From NCBI GenBank assembly GCA_028751875.1, contig CM054153.1, forward strand, positions 12,399,532 through 12,463,531: 64,000 nucleotides of DNA, written 5' to 3'. This document shows positions 30,725 to 42,435 of the stretch, piece by piece. Below the pieces are notes generated by a model, which did not search any database, was not told the origin of the DNA, and saw only the letters and a program-made list of their open reading frames with translations. The DNA is from Rapana venosa (Eukaryota > Mollusca > Gastropoda > Neogastropoda > Muricidae). Numbering within the stretch: the first letter of the stretch is position 1; each line of letters begins with the position of its first letter. Made by a program: the position numbers and the translations under genes.

Positions 30725-31550
30725 AATGCCATCTGTAGCTGTCGTAATAATTATTTGATTCATTTCCGTGAGAGTTTTCCCATCTTTGTCATTTAGGCTT
30801 TGATTTTGTGTGATGACAGGCTACCTACTTTTACTTCTTCTTTTTTTAAGAGAAAATTTGCCAGCGAAAGCGCTTGCTTTTGTCTGTCTCTGAGCATTAG
30901 CAATAATTGTTATTTTTGAGCATTAGTTTTCTAACCATAAACTTTTGTTTCTTCCGATCTTTGTTCTTTATCTCTTTTTAAAAAGTTTTCTGTAGTCATA
31001 TTTTTCTATTTTTCTTTTCTGGCTGTTCTCTTGTTCTTTTGCTAGTAGGAGAATGTCATCACTTAGAAAAAGGTTTCGGTCGATTCTTTCCCTTCAGAAC
31101 TCAGTTATTTCGGGCAACCTTTGTGTATATCTTTCAACTTGTCAACCCAGCTCTCTCAATAGTAAAGAAAAAAGAATGTGGAACATAGACCTTTACGAGT
31201 CACTACCGGCTTTGACTTTGTTTGTTTGTTTTTGTTGTGTTGGTTTCGCGCAAAGAGATAACTTACGTTTGTTCAACATCAGGACTGGATATGAATGCCA
31301 CTGTTTGCTTTACGTTAAAATCGTTTTCTCAGTTTTTAAGCCTCGAACAATTATTTTCAACGTGATCCTTTCAACTTGAACGATTGTGTTTTTCACGTTG
31401 TCAGAGGAGGAGGTTTTAACGGGATAAGTTCTCTTTTTAGTTTCTGTGGAAGAAAAAACAGTTTTCGACTAAATGGAAAGAAAGCCTGGCTTGGATTGTC
31501 ATGATGATTCACACTGCAGAGCTGCAGTAGAGGTTAAATTCATTACCAGT
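30725..31550. other. non-repetitive interval, no gene recognised
   Basis: A 108-codon frame at 31053-31379 has no recognisable domain. The sequence is T-rich. No well-flanked exon or SINE block is seen. Confidence 0.5.
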
Positions 31551-31566
31551 TGTGGCGGAAGTGTGA

Positions 31567-31875
<309 letters not shown>

Positions 31876-32008
31876 AGAATGCGAATGCGAATGCGAAAGT
31901 TTGATTCATTATAGGCCTTGGCCCCTCATGAAGGGGGTGTGTGTATATAATCAACATTCCAAAACATGCTGCATAAGAAACATTTATGAACAGAAGAATA
32001 ATACCTCA

Positions 32009-32432
32009 AGTACAGATAGTATTTCTAATTTTAAAAGCTTTATACATATAAATTGCTAGTCGCTTATTAATGCGTTCGTTAGTAGATGACATAAGTATAC
32101 AAAGTCTAAACATGGAAGGACAGCTCACATATTTTTGCGGTATCAACTGAGTTCTAAGATCATTTAACATAGGACAACATAATACAAAATGAACTTCGTT
32201 ATCGACAGACCCCTTACATAATGGACAACGAAGATCTGTAACACAGTGTTGTCTATAGCGAAGATTGTGCACAAACAATTCAGACACTCCAAATCTAAAT
32301 TTTGTCATAATATGTTTAAGATGTCTATCCATGTTCATTGACAAATAATCGGGAATTTTACCTAATAAACTAAACTGCCTATACAAACTAAAACGATCAC
32401 TCTCCTGAATATGACTGGAACACTCCTGCCAC

Positions 32433-32437
<5 letters not shown>
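32009..32437 (-). pseudogene. LINE ORF2 C-terminal fragment
   Basis: About 142 codons on the minus strand end at a stop near 32006. Features: KFRFGVSELFVHNLRYRQ, then a CPLC...HFVLCCP zinc-finger-like motif and a LRTQLIPQKY helix, the usual end of many animal non-LTR reverse transcriptase polyproteins. The frame is intact here, but its 5' side runs into a (GA)n tract at 32434-32491, so only the C-terminus survives. No flanking reverse transcriptase domain is present. Confidence 0.72.
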
Positions 32438-32495
<58 letters not shown>

Positions 32496-32577
32496 GAGTG
32501 TGAGTGTGTGTGTGTATGTGTGCGCGCGTGCGTAAGGAAGGATCTGTTTCGTCTTTCCATATGGTACAGGACTCTTC

Positions 32578-32612
<35 letters not shown>
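32434..32612. repeat. (GA)n and (GT)n tracts
   Basis: GA at 32434-32491, GT with GC steps at 32495-32530, and GT at 32579-32612. Confidence 0.9.
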
Positions 32613-32613
<1 letters not shown>

Positions 32614-32924
32614 TTAATTGTGTGCCACAGATATCACGGCCTGTATGGTTCCAACCTTTTATTCTTCATAAAAAAAATGTTGACGTGACATCCTGCATCG
32701 TCAGGCTCTACATTAGTACTGGCTTAGTATAGGCAGCATACTTCTAATCAATAAGAAACGACAACCATGTGAATAGTAACAGCAACCATAATGATAAATA
32801 ATTATAGCAACACCAGCAGATATAGCTGTCGGGGTCCAAATGATAAAGCATAAAACTTTTAATGACAACAGAGAATAATTACAGAATAGTACTGTCATCT
32901 ATAACATGACTAGTATTTTTTATA

Positions 32925-33270
32925 TCAATAATGACGATGTTGATGGTGACAATGATAGTGATGATGATGATGATGATGATGGTGATGATGATGGTTACGG
33001 CCATGATAATAATGATGATGATAGTAATAAAAATATCGAGAACAATGTTATGGCAACAATAATGGTGATCATGCTGACGAGGATTCTGAAGCTAATAATA
33101 ATGATAATGATGATAATAATGATATTGATGATGACGATAACAATAATAACAACAATAGTTGTAATAAAATAATGAATAGTGATAATGATAACGACGATGG
33201 TGATAATGACAACAACAACAACAACAGTAATAATATATATAATAAACAACAAAACAACAACAACACATAA

Positions 33271-33308
<38 letters not shown>

Positions 33309-33500
33309 TAATAATAATAATAATAATAATGACAACGACAATGATGATAATAACGACGACGATGATGATAACAACGATAATAATTGATAATAATGACAAT
33401 AACAACAAGAACACAACAACAAGAACAAGAACAACAAGAACAAGAACAACAACAAGAACAACAACAACAATAATAATAATAAATGGAATTTGTATAGTAT
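32925..33500. repeat. GAT/AAT/AAC trinucleotide region ending in a family J tail
   Basis: Imperfect (GAT)n, (AAT)n and (AAC)n for ~550 bp. On the minus strand it is the degenerate poly(ATT) extension of a J-type end (TATACAAATTCCATTT at about 33480-33500). Frames of 130-210 codons across it are repeat translations. Confidence 0.85.
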
Positions 33501-34045
33501 ATGAACAACAACAACACAACAATAATAATACTAACAACAATAAAAACTCAAGCTACTCACGTCAACCTTGCAAAACGTCCACACGCCATCGTTTCCCTGG
33601 GCCCGTCACCACTGAGACTGCAGCCAGCCCCCGGCTTGAACACACACACACACACCTTTCACCCTGCCAGCCCAACGAGGAGGCTGGCTTTGATCCCAGC
33701 GGCCACCACGCTCCTAGCTCGTGTCTAGCTTGGAGATGCTGGATTCTCAGACCACCGTCCACACACTCTTTTATCATGGGCAGGAGACTGACTCTTCGGG
33801 TCAGAGCTACCTGAGATACACACACACACACATACATACCCCTTCTTCCCCTTCTCCCCAGTGCTATCTAATGGACCTCTGTCACTTTTCCCTTCGTACC
33901 GCCTTTCTTCTTTTCAAGTTCCGAGATAGGGCGACGACTTCCATCCGTTCCCCTTTTATTAGTTTTGTCAGTTTATCTTAATTTAAAAAAAATATATAGT
34001 GGAAAATGTCAGGGATGGTATGTTTATGTTGTTTGGAGCGTATTG
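33500..34045. other. mostly unique interval, no gene recognised
   Basis: GC-richer stretch at 33560-33800. No domain, SINE block or convincing splice-flanked exon. Short CA tracts at 33640 and 33817. Confidence 0.4.
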
Positions 34046-34052
34046 CTGGCTT

Positions 34053-34063
34053 GTGTGTGTGTG

Positions 34064-34131
<68 letters not shown>
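34053..34131. repeat. (GT)n microsatellite
   Basis: GT with GC and GGT breaks. Confidence 0.92.
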
Positions 34132-34248
34132 CTCGTTATGGTTATTATTTTATGAAGAGCAAGGTTTTGTTAAAATCGTTCATTTTGATAGATCTTAGTG
34201 ATATTTTTGTTTTTGTTGGTTGGTTGAAACCTAGAGAAGGCTTGGTTT

Positions 34249-35070
34249 GGAGGGAAGTGGGGGGGGGGGGGGGGGGGGCAGGGTTGATGTTAGTTTTTTT
34301 TTCAAGTTGTCATTGCTTGGGGGGTAGGGGTGGGGTTGATGTTACAGGTTTTTTTCAAGTTGTCATTTGTCATTGCTTGGGGTGGGGGTGGGGGGAGGGT
34401 TGATGTTACAGTTTTTTTTTTTCAAGTTGTCATTGCTTGGGGGGGGGGGGGGGGCAGGGTTGATGTTACAGTTTTTTTTTCAAGTTGTCATTGCTTGGGG
34501 GGGGGGGGGGGGGGGGGGGAGGGGGGGGGGGGTTGATGTTACAGTTTTTTTTCAAGTTGTCATTGCTTGGGAAGGGGGGAGGGGGGGCAGGGTTGATGTT
34601 ACATTTTTTCAAGTTGTTATGCTTAAGGTGGGAGGGGGGGGGGGGGCAGGGTTGATGTTACAGTTTGTTTTCAGTTGTCATTGTTTCGTGGGGGGGGGGG
34701 GGGGGGGGGGGGGGCAGGGTTGATGTTACAGTTTTTTTTTCAAGGTTGTCATTGTTAAGGTGGGGGGGAGGGGGGGGGGGGGGGGCGAGGGGGGGGGGGG
34801 GGGGGGGGGGGTTGATGGTTACAGTTTGTTTTTTTAAGTTGTTATTGCTTAAGGTGGGGGGGGGGGGGGGGGGGGGAGGGTGGGTTGGTGTGGTTGTTGT
34901 AGTTGGTGGAGGGGGGGGGGGGGGGGGGGGGTTTTGGGGGGGGGGGGGGGGGGGGGCAGGGTTGATGTTACAGTTTTTTTTTCAAGTTGTCATTGCTTGG
35001 AGGGGGGGGGGAAGGGTTGATATTACAGTTTTTTTCATGTTGTCATGGCTTGAGAAGTAATTTTTTTGTT
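34249..35070 (+). repeat. G-tract minisatellite, 11 units
   Basis: Each unit is a near-invariant ~37-nt block, GTTGATGTTACAG-T(7-9)-CAAGTTGTCATTGCTT, followed by a variable run of 10-40 G with an occasional A or T. Blocks start at 34283, 34335, 34399, 34459, 34532, 34592, 34651, 34719, 34811, 34961 and 35015. Only the G runs vary in length. G-quadruplex formation on the plus strand is expected from sequence. Confidence 0.93.
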
Positions 35071-35122
35071 ACATGTTTGCTTGGAATGCTTTTAATCATC
35101 AGACTTAGTTTTTAGAGAAAAT

Positions 35123-35222
35123 CGTCAAGTCAAAAACGCTTTAATCATCCCATGAAGGGCAATTACAATACTGACAGGCACATTGATACTTATAATAATC
35201 TCAAACGACACAAGAAAAATAC
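35123..35222 (-). mobile_element. family K retroelement 3' end, minus strand
   Basis: Reverse complement of the 29107-29192 block: CTTGTGTCGTTTGAGATT, GTATCAATGTGCCTGTCAG, CTTCATGGGATGATTAAAGC and TTTTTGACTTGACG. Confidence 0.6.
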
Positions 35223-35314
35223 AGGTGTCGGGTATTTGTTATCTGGTATGATCATCATATTATGGCCTCCCAGGTAAAAAAACTGTGATTCTTTTGTTTT
35301 TTTGTTTGTGGTTT

Positions 35315-35445
35315 GTTTTTTTGTTGTTCGTCGGCTAGAGCTCAGAGGTTTGACGCCAACACTGAGATTTTGTGTGTGCGTGTATGCGACTGTTTACCCT
35401 CCATTAAGATCGCTGCATACCGTATTCGGGGATGAAACGTGTAAT
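35315..35445 (-). mobile_element. SINE family E 3' fragment, minus strand
   Basis: From this side: TTCGTCGGCTAGAGCTCAGA, GTGTATGCGACTG, CATACCGTATTCGGGGATG. Truncated on both sides. Confidence 0.55.
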
Positions 35446-35569
35446 TTAAGAAGAAAAACGACACAGCCTTTCACTGGCTGCTGCCTATATCTTTGATATT
35501 ATTGTTGGTGTCGTTCTTCTGTGAAGAAGTGTCCGCAATGTGTGGGTTGAGCGGTCGACTGGGGTGTTT

Positions 35570-35808
35570 ATTTTTATTTTATTTTTTATTTTATTCTTTT
35601 ATATCGAGGATAACGGAATAAGCACTTATGTGCTTTTTTACATCCAGTCCCAGTGTGTATGCAGTTTTGTAAATTCTGTTATCTGTTCCCACCGGCACAA
35701 AATGGCCTACGCGTACGAAAAGCGGAACAGGATTTTAACGTGTGCGCAAGATGTTCTGCGTGCGTTCGCACACGGAACCTCGGTTTATAGTCTCATCCGA
35801 AGGGTGTT
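35570..35808 (-). mobile_element. SINE family B 3' two-thirds, minus strand
   Basis: TTATATCGAGGATAACGGAA, AATAAGCACTTATGTGC, ACATCCAGTCCC, CCCACCGGCACAAAATGGCC, CGAAAAGCGGAACAGGATTT, GCGCAAGATGTTCTGCGTGC, TTCGCACACGGAACCTCGG and AGTCTCATCCGAAG. It ends at the GT tract at 35813. Confidence 0.8.
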
Positions 35809-35811
35809 GGG

Positions 35812-35812
<1 letters not shown>

Positions 35813-35873
<61 letters not shown>

Positions 35874-35874
35874 G

Positions 35875-35966
<92 letters not shown>

Positions 35967-35967
35967 A
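35813..35967. repeat. (GT)n(GA)n tract
   Basis: GT at 35813-35874 then, after ATGATG, GA at 35879-35966. Confidence 0.95.
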
Positions 35968-35969
35968 CT

Positions 35970-36145
35970 GAACGCTGAAAGTAATTTATTGCCATTAACA
36001 ATACAGTCTTTTTTGGCAAGGAGCACAATATGAACACATTTTAAGCAATATGTCTTTATTGCAGCAAGGAAATAATGAAAACCGAAAGAGCAAAAGGAAT
36101 CTCCGTTAACTACATTCAACATTAATTGTTATCGCAAGCTTGCAC
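35970..36145. other. short unique spacer
   Basis: No feature recognised between the GA tract and the next CA tract. Confidence 0.4.
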
Positions 36146-36147
36146 TT

Positions 36148-36167
36148 ACACACACACACACACACAC

Positions 36168-36219
<52 letters not shown>

Positions 36220-36280
36220 CGCACACACGCACGCACGCACACACACTCACACACTCACACACACACACCACACACACACA

Positions 36281-36329
<49 letters not shown>

Positions 36330-36390
36330 CACACACACACACACACCAGTGTCATATTTCCCCTTTGATTTAAGAGAGAGGGGGGGGGGG

Positions 36391-36454
<64 letters not shown>

Positions 36455-36460
36455 TGTGTG
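36148..36460. repeat. (CA)n tract followed by poly(G)/(GA)n
   Basis: CA with ACGC and ACC breaks at 36149-36346, a 25-bp spacer, then poly(G) and (GA)n at 36373-36454. Confidence 0.95.
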
Positions 36461-36534
36461 TTTGCGCGTGCGTGCGTGCAGTGTGCGTCCCGGGGCCAAC
36501 TTAGAGTGCAGAACTGATAGTGACTTAATTCCCC

Positions 36535-36720
36535 GCCTGTGTGTATTTTGCATGAAAATAAGATTAAATGCACGTTAAAGATCCCGTAGTTCGGGTTAAC
36601 AATCAGTGGGTTACGGAAACACGAATATACCCAGCATGCACCGTGTACGTGGAGAGGGATGGGCTCCGCCAGATTAAACTTTTTCCAAGGGACACGTGAC
36701 CTGAAAACTTCAGTGCAGTG
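36535..36720 (+). repeat. family F (E-like) fragment
   Basis: GCACGTTAAAGATCCCGTAG, GTGGGTTACGGAAACACGAA, TACCCAGCATGCACCGTG and GAGAGGGATGGGCTCCGCCA. The second half recurs in diverged form at 62485-62540. Confidence 0.5.
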
Positions 36721-36982
36721 CCGCGACAAACTCCTCAGGAAGTTAAGCGAGGAGAAGAGATTGTTGGTTCTGTATGATTCCCATCCGCATGCCTTAGTAT
36801 CGGTTACAGAAAGCATTCATTCGTCACTCACCATCAGGCAAGTTAATGTAGATTTAATCTCGTACACTTATCAGCAGCCATTACATTTCTTCACCCTTCC
36901 ACGCATATACCTCCTTTTCCCCCTTTACCTTTCGTAGAGTGAATGTAAAACTTGTCTAATTAATCACCGTGTAGTGAAGTGA

Positions 36983-37292
36983 AGTGAAGGGGAAGGGATA
37001 GCTCAGTGGTCAGAGCACTCGCTTTCCCCCCCCAGCCAAGGTTAAGCAGCGTTGAGCGTTGTTACCAAGTGGATTGGTGGACCGTTTGCGCACCTTGGCT
37101 TTAGTACAAGTCCCCCAGCTCACCCAGCTGTAAATGGGAACCTGCTGCCCTCTTAAGTGTCAGGGAAGGTAAAGCAGCGAGGGAGAGGAGATGCGCGTCG
37201 CCCTCAATATGCTGGCCCCTTGAGAAGCTGAGGTCTCTGACGCCTCGCTCTCCTACGACCTTATAGGTTATGGGACACCTTTATCTTTACTT
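36983..37292 (+). mobile_element. SINE family A, full length, with 11-bp TSD
   Basis: A box GATAGCTCAGTGGTCAGAGC, 5S-like AAGGTTAAGCAGCGTTGAGC, AGTGGATTGGTGGACCG, and the full body and tail. TAGTGAAGTGA flanks it at 36972-36982 and 37293-37303. A short spacer (AGTGAAGG) lies between the left repeat and the head. Confidence 0.85.
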
Positions 37293-37353
37293 TAGTGAAG
37301 TGACGTTACACTAATGAGGAGAAGACAGTGGATTTGAGCGTTTCTGGGCTGTA

Positions 37354-37655
37354 GAGGACGGGATAGCTCAGTGGTCAGAGCACTCGCGCTCCGCAAGCGA
37401 AGGTTAAGCAGCATTGAGCGTTGTTACCAAGTGGATTGGTGGACCGTTTGCGCGCCTTGGCTTTAGTACAGTCCCCCAGCTCACCCAGCTGTAAATGGGA
37501 ACCTGCTGCCCTCTTTAGGGTCAGGGAAGGTAAAGCAGCGAGGGAGAGGAGATGGACGCCGCCCTCAATATGCTGGCCCCTGGAAAAGCTGAAGTCTCTG
37601 ACGCCTCGCTCCCCAACGACCGCATAGGTTATGGGACACCTTTACCACCTTTAGG
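37354..37655 (+). mobile_element. SINE family A, full length
   Basis: GGACGGGATAGCTCAGTGG, AAGGTTAAGCAGCATTGAGC, AGTGGATTGGTGGACCG, GCCCTCAATATGCTGGCCCC, GGTTATGGGACACCTTTACC. It shares GGATTGGTGGACC and GTAAATGGGAACCTGC(TG)CC with the copy 370 bp to the left, which suggests a local duplication or a shared subfamily. Confidence 0.85.
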
Positions 37656-37689
37656 CATCATTAAAAAAAAAAGTAACTGATTGGTTTTC

Positions 37690-37800
37690 TTATTCTTCTT
37701 CAAACGCTTAGCAGTAACTCATTGTTGTCTGTCATTTGAACGAAAACTGCAAGTCAGGCCCAGCGCATCCGACTTCGGCGTGTTTTTAATTCCATCAGAA
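37690..37800 (+). repeat. family D 5' fragment
   Basis: CTCATTGTTGTCTGTCATTT, GCAAGTCAGGCCCAGCGCAT and CCGACTTCGGCGTG. Confidence 0.6.
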
Positions 37801-37977
37801 GGGTCGTTCTCCTGGACTGGCTGCTTTCACGGAGCTGCTGCACAGTCCAGTCTACCCTCCAGGCCCTCCTCCTCTGCCTTCACAACCGTTGACAGACAGG
37901 TTCTCCTCTTCTTCCTCTTCTGCCTGTTCCACCATTGGGATGATGTCCTCTTGCCTCTATGTGAAACACAAAGGAAG

Positions 37978-38325
37978 GAAGGTGGCATGATGGTTAAGAC
38001 GTTCGCCTGCCAACAAGGTTCCGGGTTCGATTCCCAGCCTCGCCCTTTCTTCCCAGTTTGACCCCCCAAAAATCGAACTGAAGGTCAAAGTCCTTCGGAT
38101 GAGACTATAAACCGAGGCCCCGTGTGCGAACGCACGCAAAACATCTTGCGCGCGCACGCGTGAAATCCTGTTCCGCTTTTCGAAAGAGTAGGCCATTGTG
38201 TGCCGGTGGGAACAGATGACAGAATTCACAAAACCGCATACACACGGGGGACTGGATGTTAAAAAAAAGCACATGAGTGCTTATTCCATTATCCTCGATA
38301 TAAAAGAATAAAATAAATTAAAAAA
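37978..38325 (+). mobile_element. SINE family B, full length
   Basis: A-box region TGGCATGATGGTTAAGACG, B box GGTTCGATTCC near 38023-38033, then the core GTCCTTCGGATGAGACTATA, CCGTGTGCGAACGCACGCA, CATCTTGCGCGCGCACG, AAATCCTGTTCCGCTTTTCG, GGTGGGAACAGATGACAGAA, ACACACGGGGGACTGGATG and a (AAATA)n-like tail. The tRNA-like head differs from the 16784 copy, so heads vary while the body is conserved. Confidence 0.87.
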
Positions 38326-38329
38326 CAAA

Positions 38330-38840
38330 TTCGATGGTAGGGACTAGTGTTACAGGACTTTAAAAAAAAAAAGTGGGTATGGCAGCGTCTGTTTTGAAAT
38401 GCCCGCGACTGTTTCATTTGGCGATCCATTCGTGTTCGAAATAGGAGGTAGAACTGGATAGAACATTTTGTGTGTGGGTGTTTTAGAAAATGAAATGTAA
38501 ACTATGCGTTTATGGCCCGAATAAAAAAACAACACGGTGGAAGATGGTCATTGCGTTCATCGTAACTGGATACTGAGCATTAATGGGGTGATAATGGCCA
38601 TTTGGCTTTTGTTTTGTTTTCTTGTTGTTTTTTAACACTTCGAATGAAGAGGATGACTGGAAAGATACATAAACTTTTGGGGAGAGGAGAGGAGAGGAGG
38701 AAAAAGCGGGTGGGGAGGGAAGAGGGGTTGGGGGGTGGGGTGGAGGGGTGGAGAGGTGAAACAAGTAAGTGGTCTATTGCTAATACTCTTGATGAACTGT
38801 AAGACGTCTGTATCGGTAGATTGTATTTATATTTACATGC
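38330..38840. other. no gene recognised
   Basis: Includes a purine-rich stretch at 38680-38765. No domain-bearing frame. Confidence 0.45.
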
Positions 38841-38844
38841 TACT

Positions 38845-39265
38845 TTAAGTCACGGCAGATTTCTCTGCGTGAAATTCCGGCTGCTCTCCCCTACCCCCAT
38901 CCCCCCCCCCTTCCCCCGGGGAGAGCGCGTCGCCACAAGTCCAGCCCCACCCATTACTTTTATATTTCTTTACCTGTCTGCTTATATATTCGTTTCGTTA
39001 TCAGAGTCATCATCATCATCATCAACCATTACACCCAGCGGTGTGTAGGGCAGCAACAAAGCGCTTCCATCTGCCTATCCTGGGCCAACCTAGTCACTGA
39101 TCCCCAAGAGTGCTGCATGGCCTTCATCTCACTTTTTAAATTTTTTAAATTTTTTTTACAAAATGTTGCCAGGGGCAACTCTCTTGTTGCCGCAGGATCT
39201 TTTACGTGCGATAAAATGCGTGTTGCACACGGGAGCTGGGTTTACCATTTCACCCGAAAGACTAG
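38845..39265 (-). mobile_element. SINE family C, minus strand, split by a nested insertion
   Basis: Right part (39150-39265, minus): CTTTCGGGTGAAATGG, CCCGTGTGCAACACGC, AAAAGATCCTGCGGCAAC and GAGAGTTGCCCCTGGCAAC. Left part (38845-39000): GGTGGGGCTGGACTTGTGGC, GACGCGCTCTCCCC and GAATTTCACGCAGAGAAATC. The two parts are separated by a segment absent from other C copies. Confidence 0.78.
39005..39135 (-). mobile_element. nested retroelement 3' end with (GAT)n tail
   Basis: Minus strand: GAGATGAAGGCCATGCAGCA, CTTGGGGATCAGTGACTAGG, GGCCCAGGATAGGCAGATGG, AAGCGCTTTGTTGCTGCCC, then (TGA)n. The trinucleotide tail and position inside SINE C indicate a later insertion. An RTE-like origin is a guess. Confidence 0.5.
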
Positions 39266-39309
39266 AAAGCAGAAGAGTTCCGGCTAGATGTACGCGTCCT
39301 TTGAACAGA

Positions 39310-39605
39310 GTGTAGTAAGGAGGGGGGGAGGTGAGGGGGGGGGGGAGAGGGGTTGGGGGGAGGGTGGTTTATGTCGAGAGTGGATGGGTAGAGGGAGTGA
39401 GAGAGAGAAGAGAGAGAGAGGGAGAAGAAGAGAGAGAGGAGAGAGTGGAGGGGGAGAGGGTGGAGAGAAAGGAGAGGGAGAGGGATGGAGGGAGGAGGAA
39501 GAGAGAGAAAGACGAGGGAGAGGGGTAAGAGAGATGAGAGAGAGAGAGAGTAGAGATGAGAGGAGAGAGGAGAGGAGAGAGAGAGAGAGAGAGAGAGAGG
39601 AGAGG
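39310..39605. repeat. ~290-bp polypurine tract
   Basis: G/A-only sequence with few pyrimidines (GGGGGAGG, GAGAGAAG, GGAGGAGG mixtures). Confidence 0.9.
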
Positions 39606-39920
39606 ATACACGGACACAGACACACACATAGACAGGCACGCACGCCGAACGTGCGTACGCACGTACACGCACACACACACCCCGCACCACAACCAACCGC
39701 ACCGCACCAACCACACACACGCACCACACCACACCACACCACACCACACCACACCGCACCACACAACATACCACGACCACACCACACCACCCACACCACA
39801 CCACCACACCGCACCAACCGCCACACCACACCACACCACACACCACACCACACCACACCACACCACACCATACCACACCACACCACACCGCACCGCACCA
39901 CACCACACCACAAACCAATC
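39606..39920. repeat. CA/CG tract and (ACCAC)n pentanucleotide array
   Basis: CACA/ACGC steps to about 39680, then ACCAC-type pentamers with CGCACC variants at 39718-39912. Frames here give Thr/Pro/His or Val/Trp/Cys/Gly repeats only. Confidence 0.92.
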
Positions 39921-39924
39921 AACA

Positions 39925-40199
39925 ATAAAAAAAAATCGAAACTTTTTTTTTTTGCCCCCAAAATGATTTTCTGTTTTATTATCATGAATAATATAGTTTA
40001 CACTCAAAATCAAAGTGCGTTTGTCAATGGTGTAAAACGGTAAACTTGCTGTCACAGAAAAAGAAGCACACTGAATATAATAATTATTATCATTATTTTA
40101 TTATTATGATACACACTGAAGCCAGCAGAGGCCAAAAAAATTTATAATATATATATATAAAATTCCACAAAAAAAGAAAAAACAAACACCCCCCACCCC

Positions 40200-40231
<32 letters not shown>

Positions 40232-40387
40232 AAGATCGTCCATCCTCGTCAACCCCCCCCCCCCCCCCCCCTCCCACTCACCCTAACACGCGCAAATTTT
40301 TTTTGGAAAGAAAATTAAAGAAAGAAAGAAATAAGCAGCAAACAAGCCAACAACAAATAATTAATATAATGCATTTCTTGAGCACTA

Positions 40388-40438
<51 letters not shown>

Positions 40439-40585
40439 CTCCTCTCTTCTCTCTCTCTCTCTCTCTGTTTCTGTTCCTTTTTTTTTTTTTTGCAACAAAA
40501 TATCACGTCGATAGATACAGATTAAGAAAATAAAAACAAAGTGTAACGATAATCACTTGCCACACACACGCACGCACGCACCACG

Positions 40586-40656
<71 letters not shown>

Positions 40657-40660
40657 TGTA
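39925..40660. repeat. low-complexity cluster
   Basis: Poly(C) at 40190-40230 and 40251-40271, (CT)n at 40391-40466, poly(T) at 40479-40491, and (CA)n at 40560-40656. The spacers (39960-40185 and 40300-40390) are AT-rich with no gene. Confidence 0.85.
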
Positions 40661-40769
40661 CGCACGCGCGCTCAAAGCCTCCCAGTGCATTTGACGATAA
40701 ATTCAGTGATAAAAGAAAAGACTAACTGGAAGCCAAGGTTTAACAGCAGCTGATTAGAATGAATCTGCG

Positions 40770-40924
40770 CACACACACACATCTCTGTGTCTGTCTGTCT
40801 GTCGGTCTGTCTGTCTATCTATCTGTCTCCATATCCCTGCCCCCCCCACCTCTCTCTCTCTTTTTCAAGGCGTCAAAGTCTCTCTCTCTCTCTCGCTCGG
40901 TCCCTCTCTCTCTGTCTACCTGTC

Positions 40925-41006
<82 letters not shown>

Positions 41007-41045
41007 CCTGTCTACCTGTCTGTTTTCTTCTCTCTCTTCTGTCTT
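40770..41045. repeat. (TGTC)n and (CT)n tract
   Basis: TCTG steps at 40787-40828, then CT-rich to 41042 with ~75 bp of pure CT at 40930-41002. Confidence 0.92.
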
Positions 41046-41049
41046 TGTG

Positions 41050-41310
41050 CATGTCTCTTGTTACTTTTTGTTTGTTTAGTTTTTGTTTTTTGTTTTTTAA
41101 TATTCTGACGACATTTTCTCATAATTCTTGTTACTGCATTTGTTCACAAAGTCACAGTTTCGAATATAGTCAGGTTTCGAAAGTTGCATATTATTTACAC
41201 ATTTCAGTACGAAAATGTAATAACATGTTATTTTATTAAGACAAAATGTAGTTTTTGGGATCCGGGAAATATTGTTCGACAGGTACAGTGTCTGCAATAA
41301 GGCAGTAGTG
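41050..41310. other. AT-rich spacer
   Basis: No feature recognised. Confidence 0.4.
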
Positions 41311-41521
41311 TGTGTGTGTGTGTGTGTTGTATGAGTGCGCGCATGTGTGTGTGTGCGCGCGCGTATGTGTATGTGTGTATGCGTGCGCATGTTTGTGTGT
41401 GTGTGTGTGTGTGCGCGCGTGCGTTCGTACGTGTTGTGTTTTCACTGCAAGCAAAAATAGGAAAAAATATAAATATAATATAAATCACTTTCCTGATAAA
41501 ACTGAATTATCACCTTAACGC

Positions 41522-41570
<49 letters not shown>

Positions 41571-41575
41571 TTCTC
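41310..41575. repeat. GT/GC tract and a 50-bp poly(C) run
   Basis: GT/GC alternation at 41310-41435 and poly(C) at 41523-41570. Short GA/CT runs follow. Confidence 0.9.
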
Positions 41576-41699
41576 TCGCTCTCTCTCTCTCCTCAATTTG
41601 AACCCGCGTGTACAAAGAAATATTTCTTTGTCCAGTTTCAACAGAAACAAAATCAAGTAAACCGCCCCCCCCTCCTCCCCTCACCCCCACCCCCTGCAA

Positions 41700-42035
41700 A
41701 ATGGCTGTTTGGTAGGTTCGGGTGAAAAAAAAAGTATAATATCACTGTCATCAGTTAAGAGTTAACATTGTTATAACAAAAGTAAAGACACAACCTTTAT
41801 GTGAAGAAAAAACCCGTTCTCGCTTTTTTTTTTTTTTAAATCGGCAGTCAACACAGTAATTCTGAGATTAATATTATCATTCACATTATCAAACACTACA
41901 CATAGTATTTTCACGTACAATGCAAAAAAAAATCCAGCTTTGAAAAAAAAAATTAGTATCGGTAGTTTCTGTCTCTGTTTCAGTCTTCATATAATTTTCA
42001 TTTTGCACATTGCGTAATTGTTTATGCTCATGTGC
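41700..42035. other. AT-rich spacer
   Basis: No gene or SINE block seen. A CA/GC tract follows at 42045-42142. Confidence 0.4.
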
Positions 42036-42339
42036 TTGCTTGTGCACGTGCGCGCGCGCGCACTCATGGACGCACGCGCGCACACACACACACACTCACA
42101 CCCACATTCACACAAACACACACGCCACACGCATGCACGCACAACCATCAACCATATAACGTTATATCACAAATCTTTAATAATTCCTTTTCGGTTATTA
42201 CCAAATCTGTATCCGTTTTTTTGTACAAGCATGTGTGTCTTGTGATCTTTAGCGCGCACATTTATACGCATATACGCATACGTGTATGGTGTGCGTACGC
42301 AGGAACGTGTCCTGCGTGCATACGTACACATCGTACGCA

Positions 42340-42388
42340 GTGATGGGGAGGGAGGGAGGGAGGGAGGGGAAAGAGAGGAGAGAGAGAG

Positions 42389-42435
<47 letters not shown>

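Noticed and set aside
33179..33814. 211-codon plus-strand open frame
   Set aside because: The first half is Asn/Thr/Ile from (AAT)n and (AAC)n, and the rest shows no domain.
34249..35070. CRISPR-like layout of constant blocks and variable spacers
   Set aside because: The variable parts are homopolymer G runs, not unique spacers. The DNA is eukaryotic and no cas-like gene is present.
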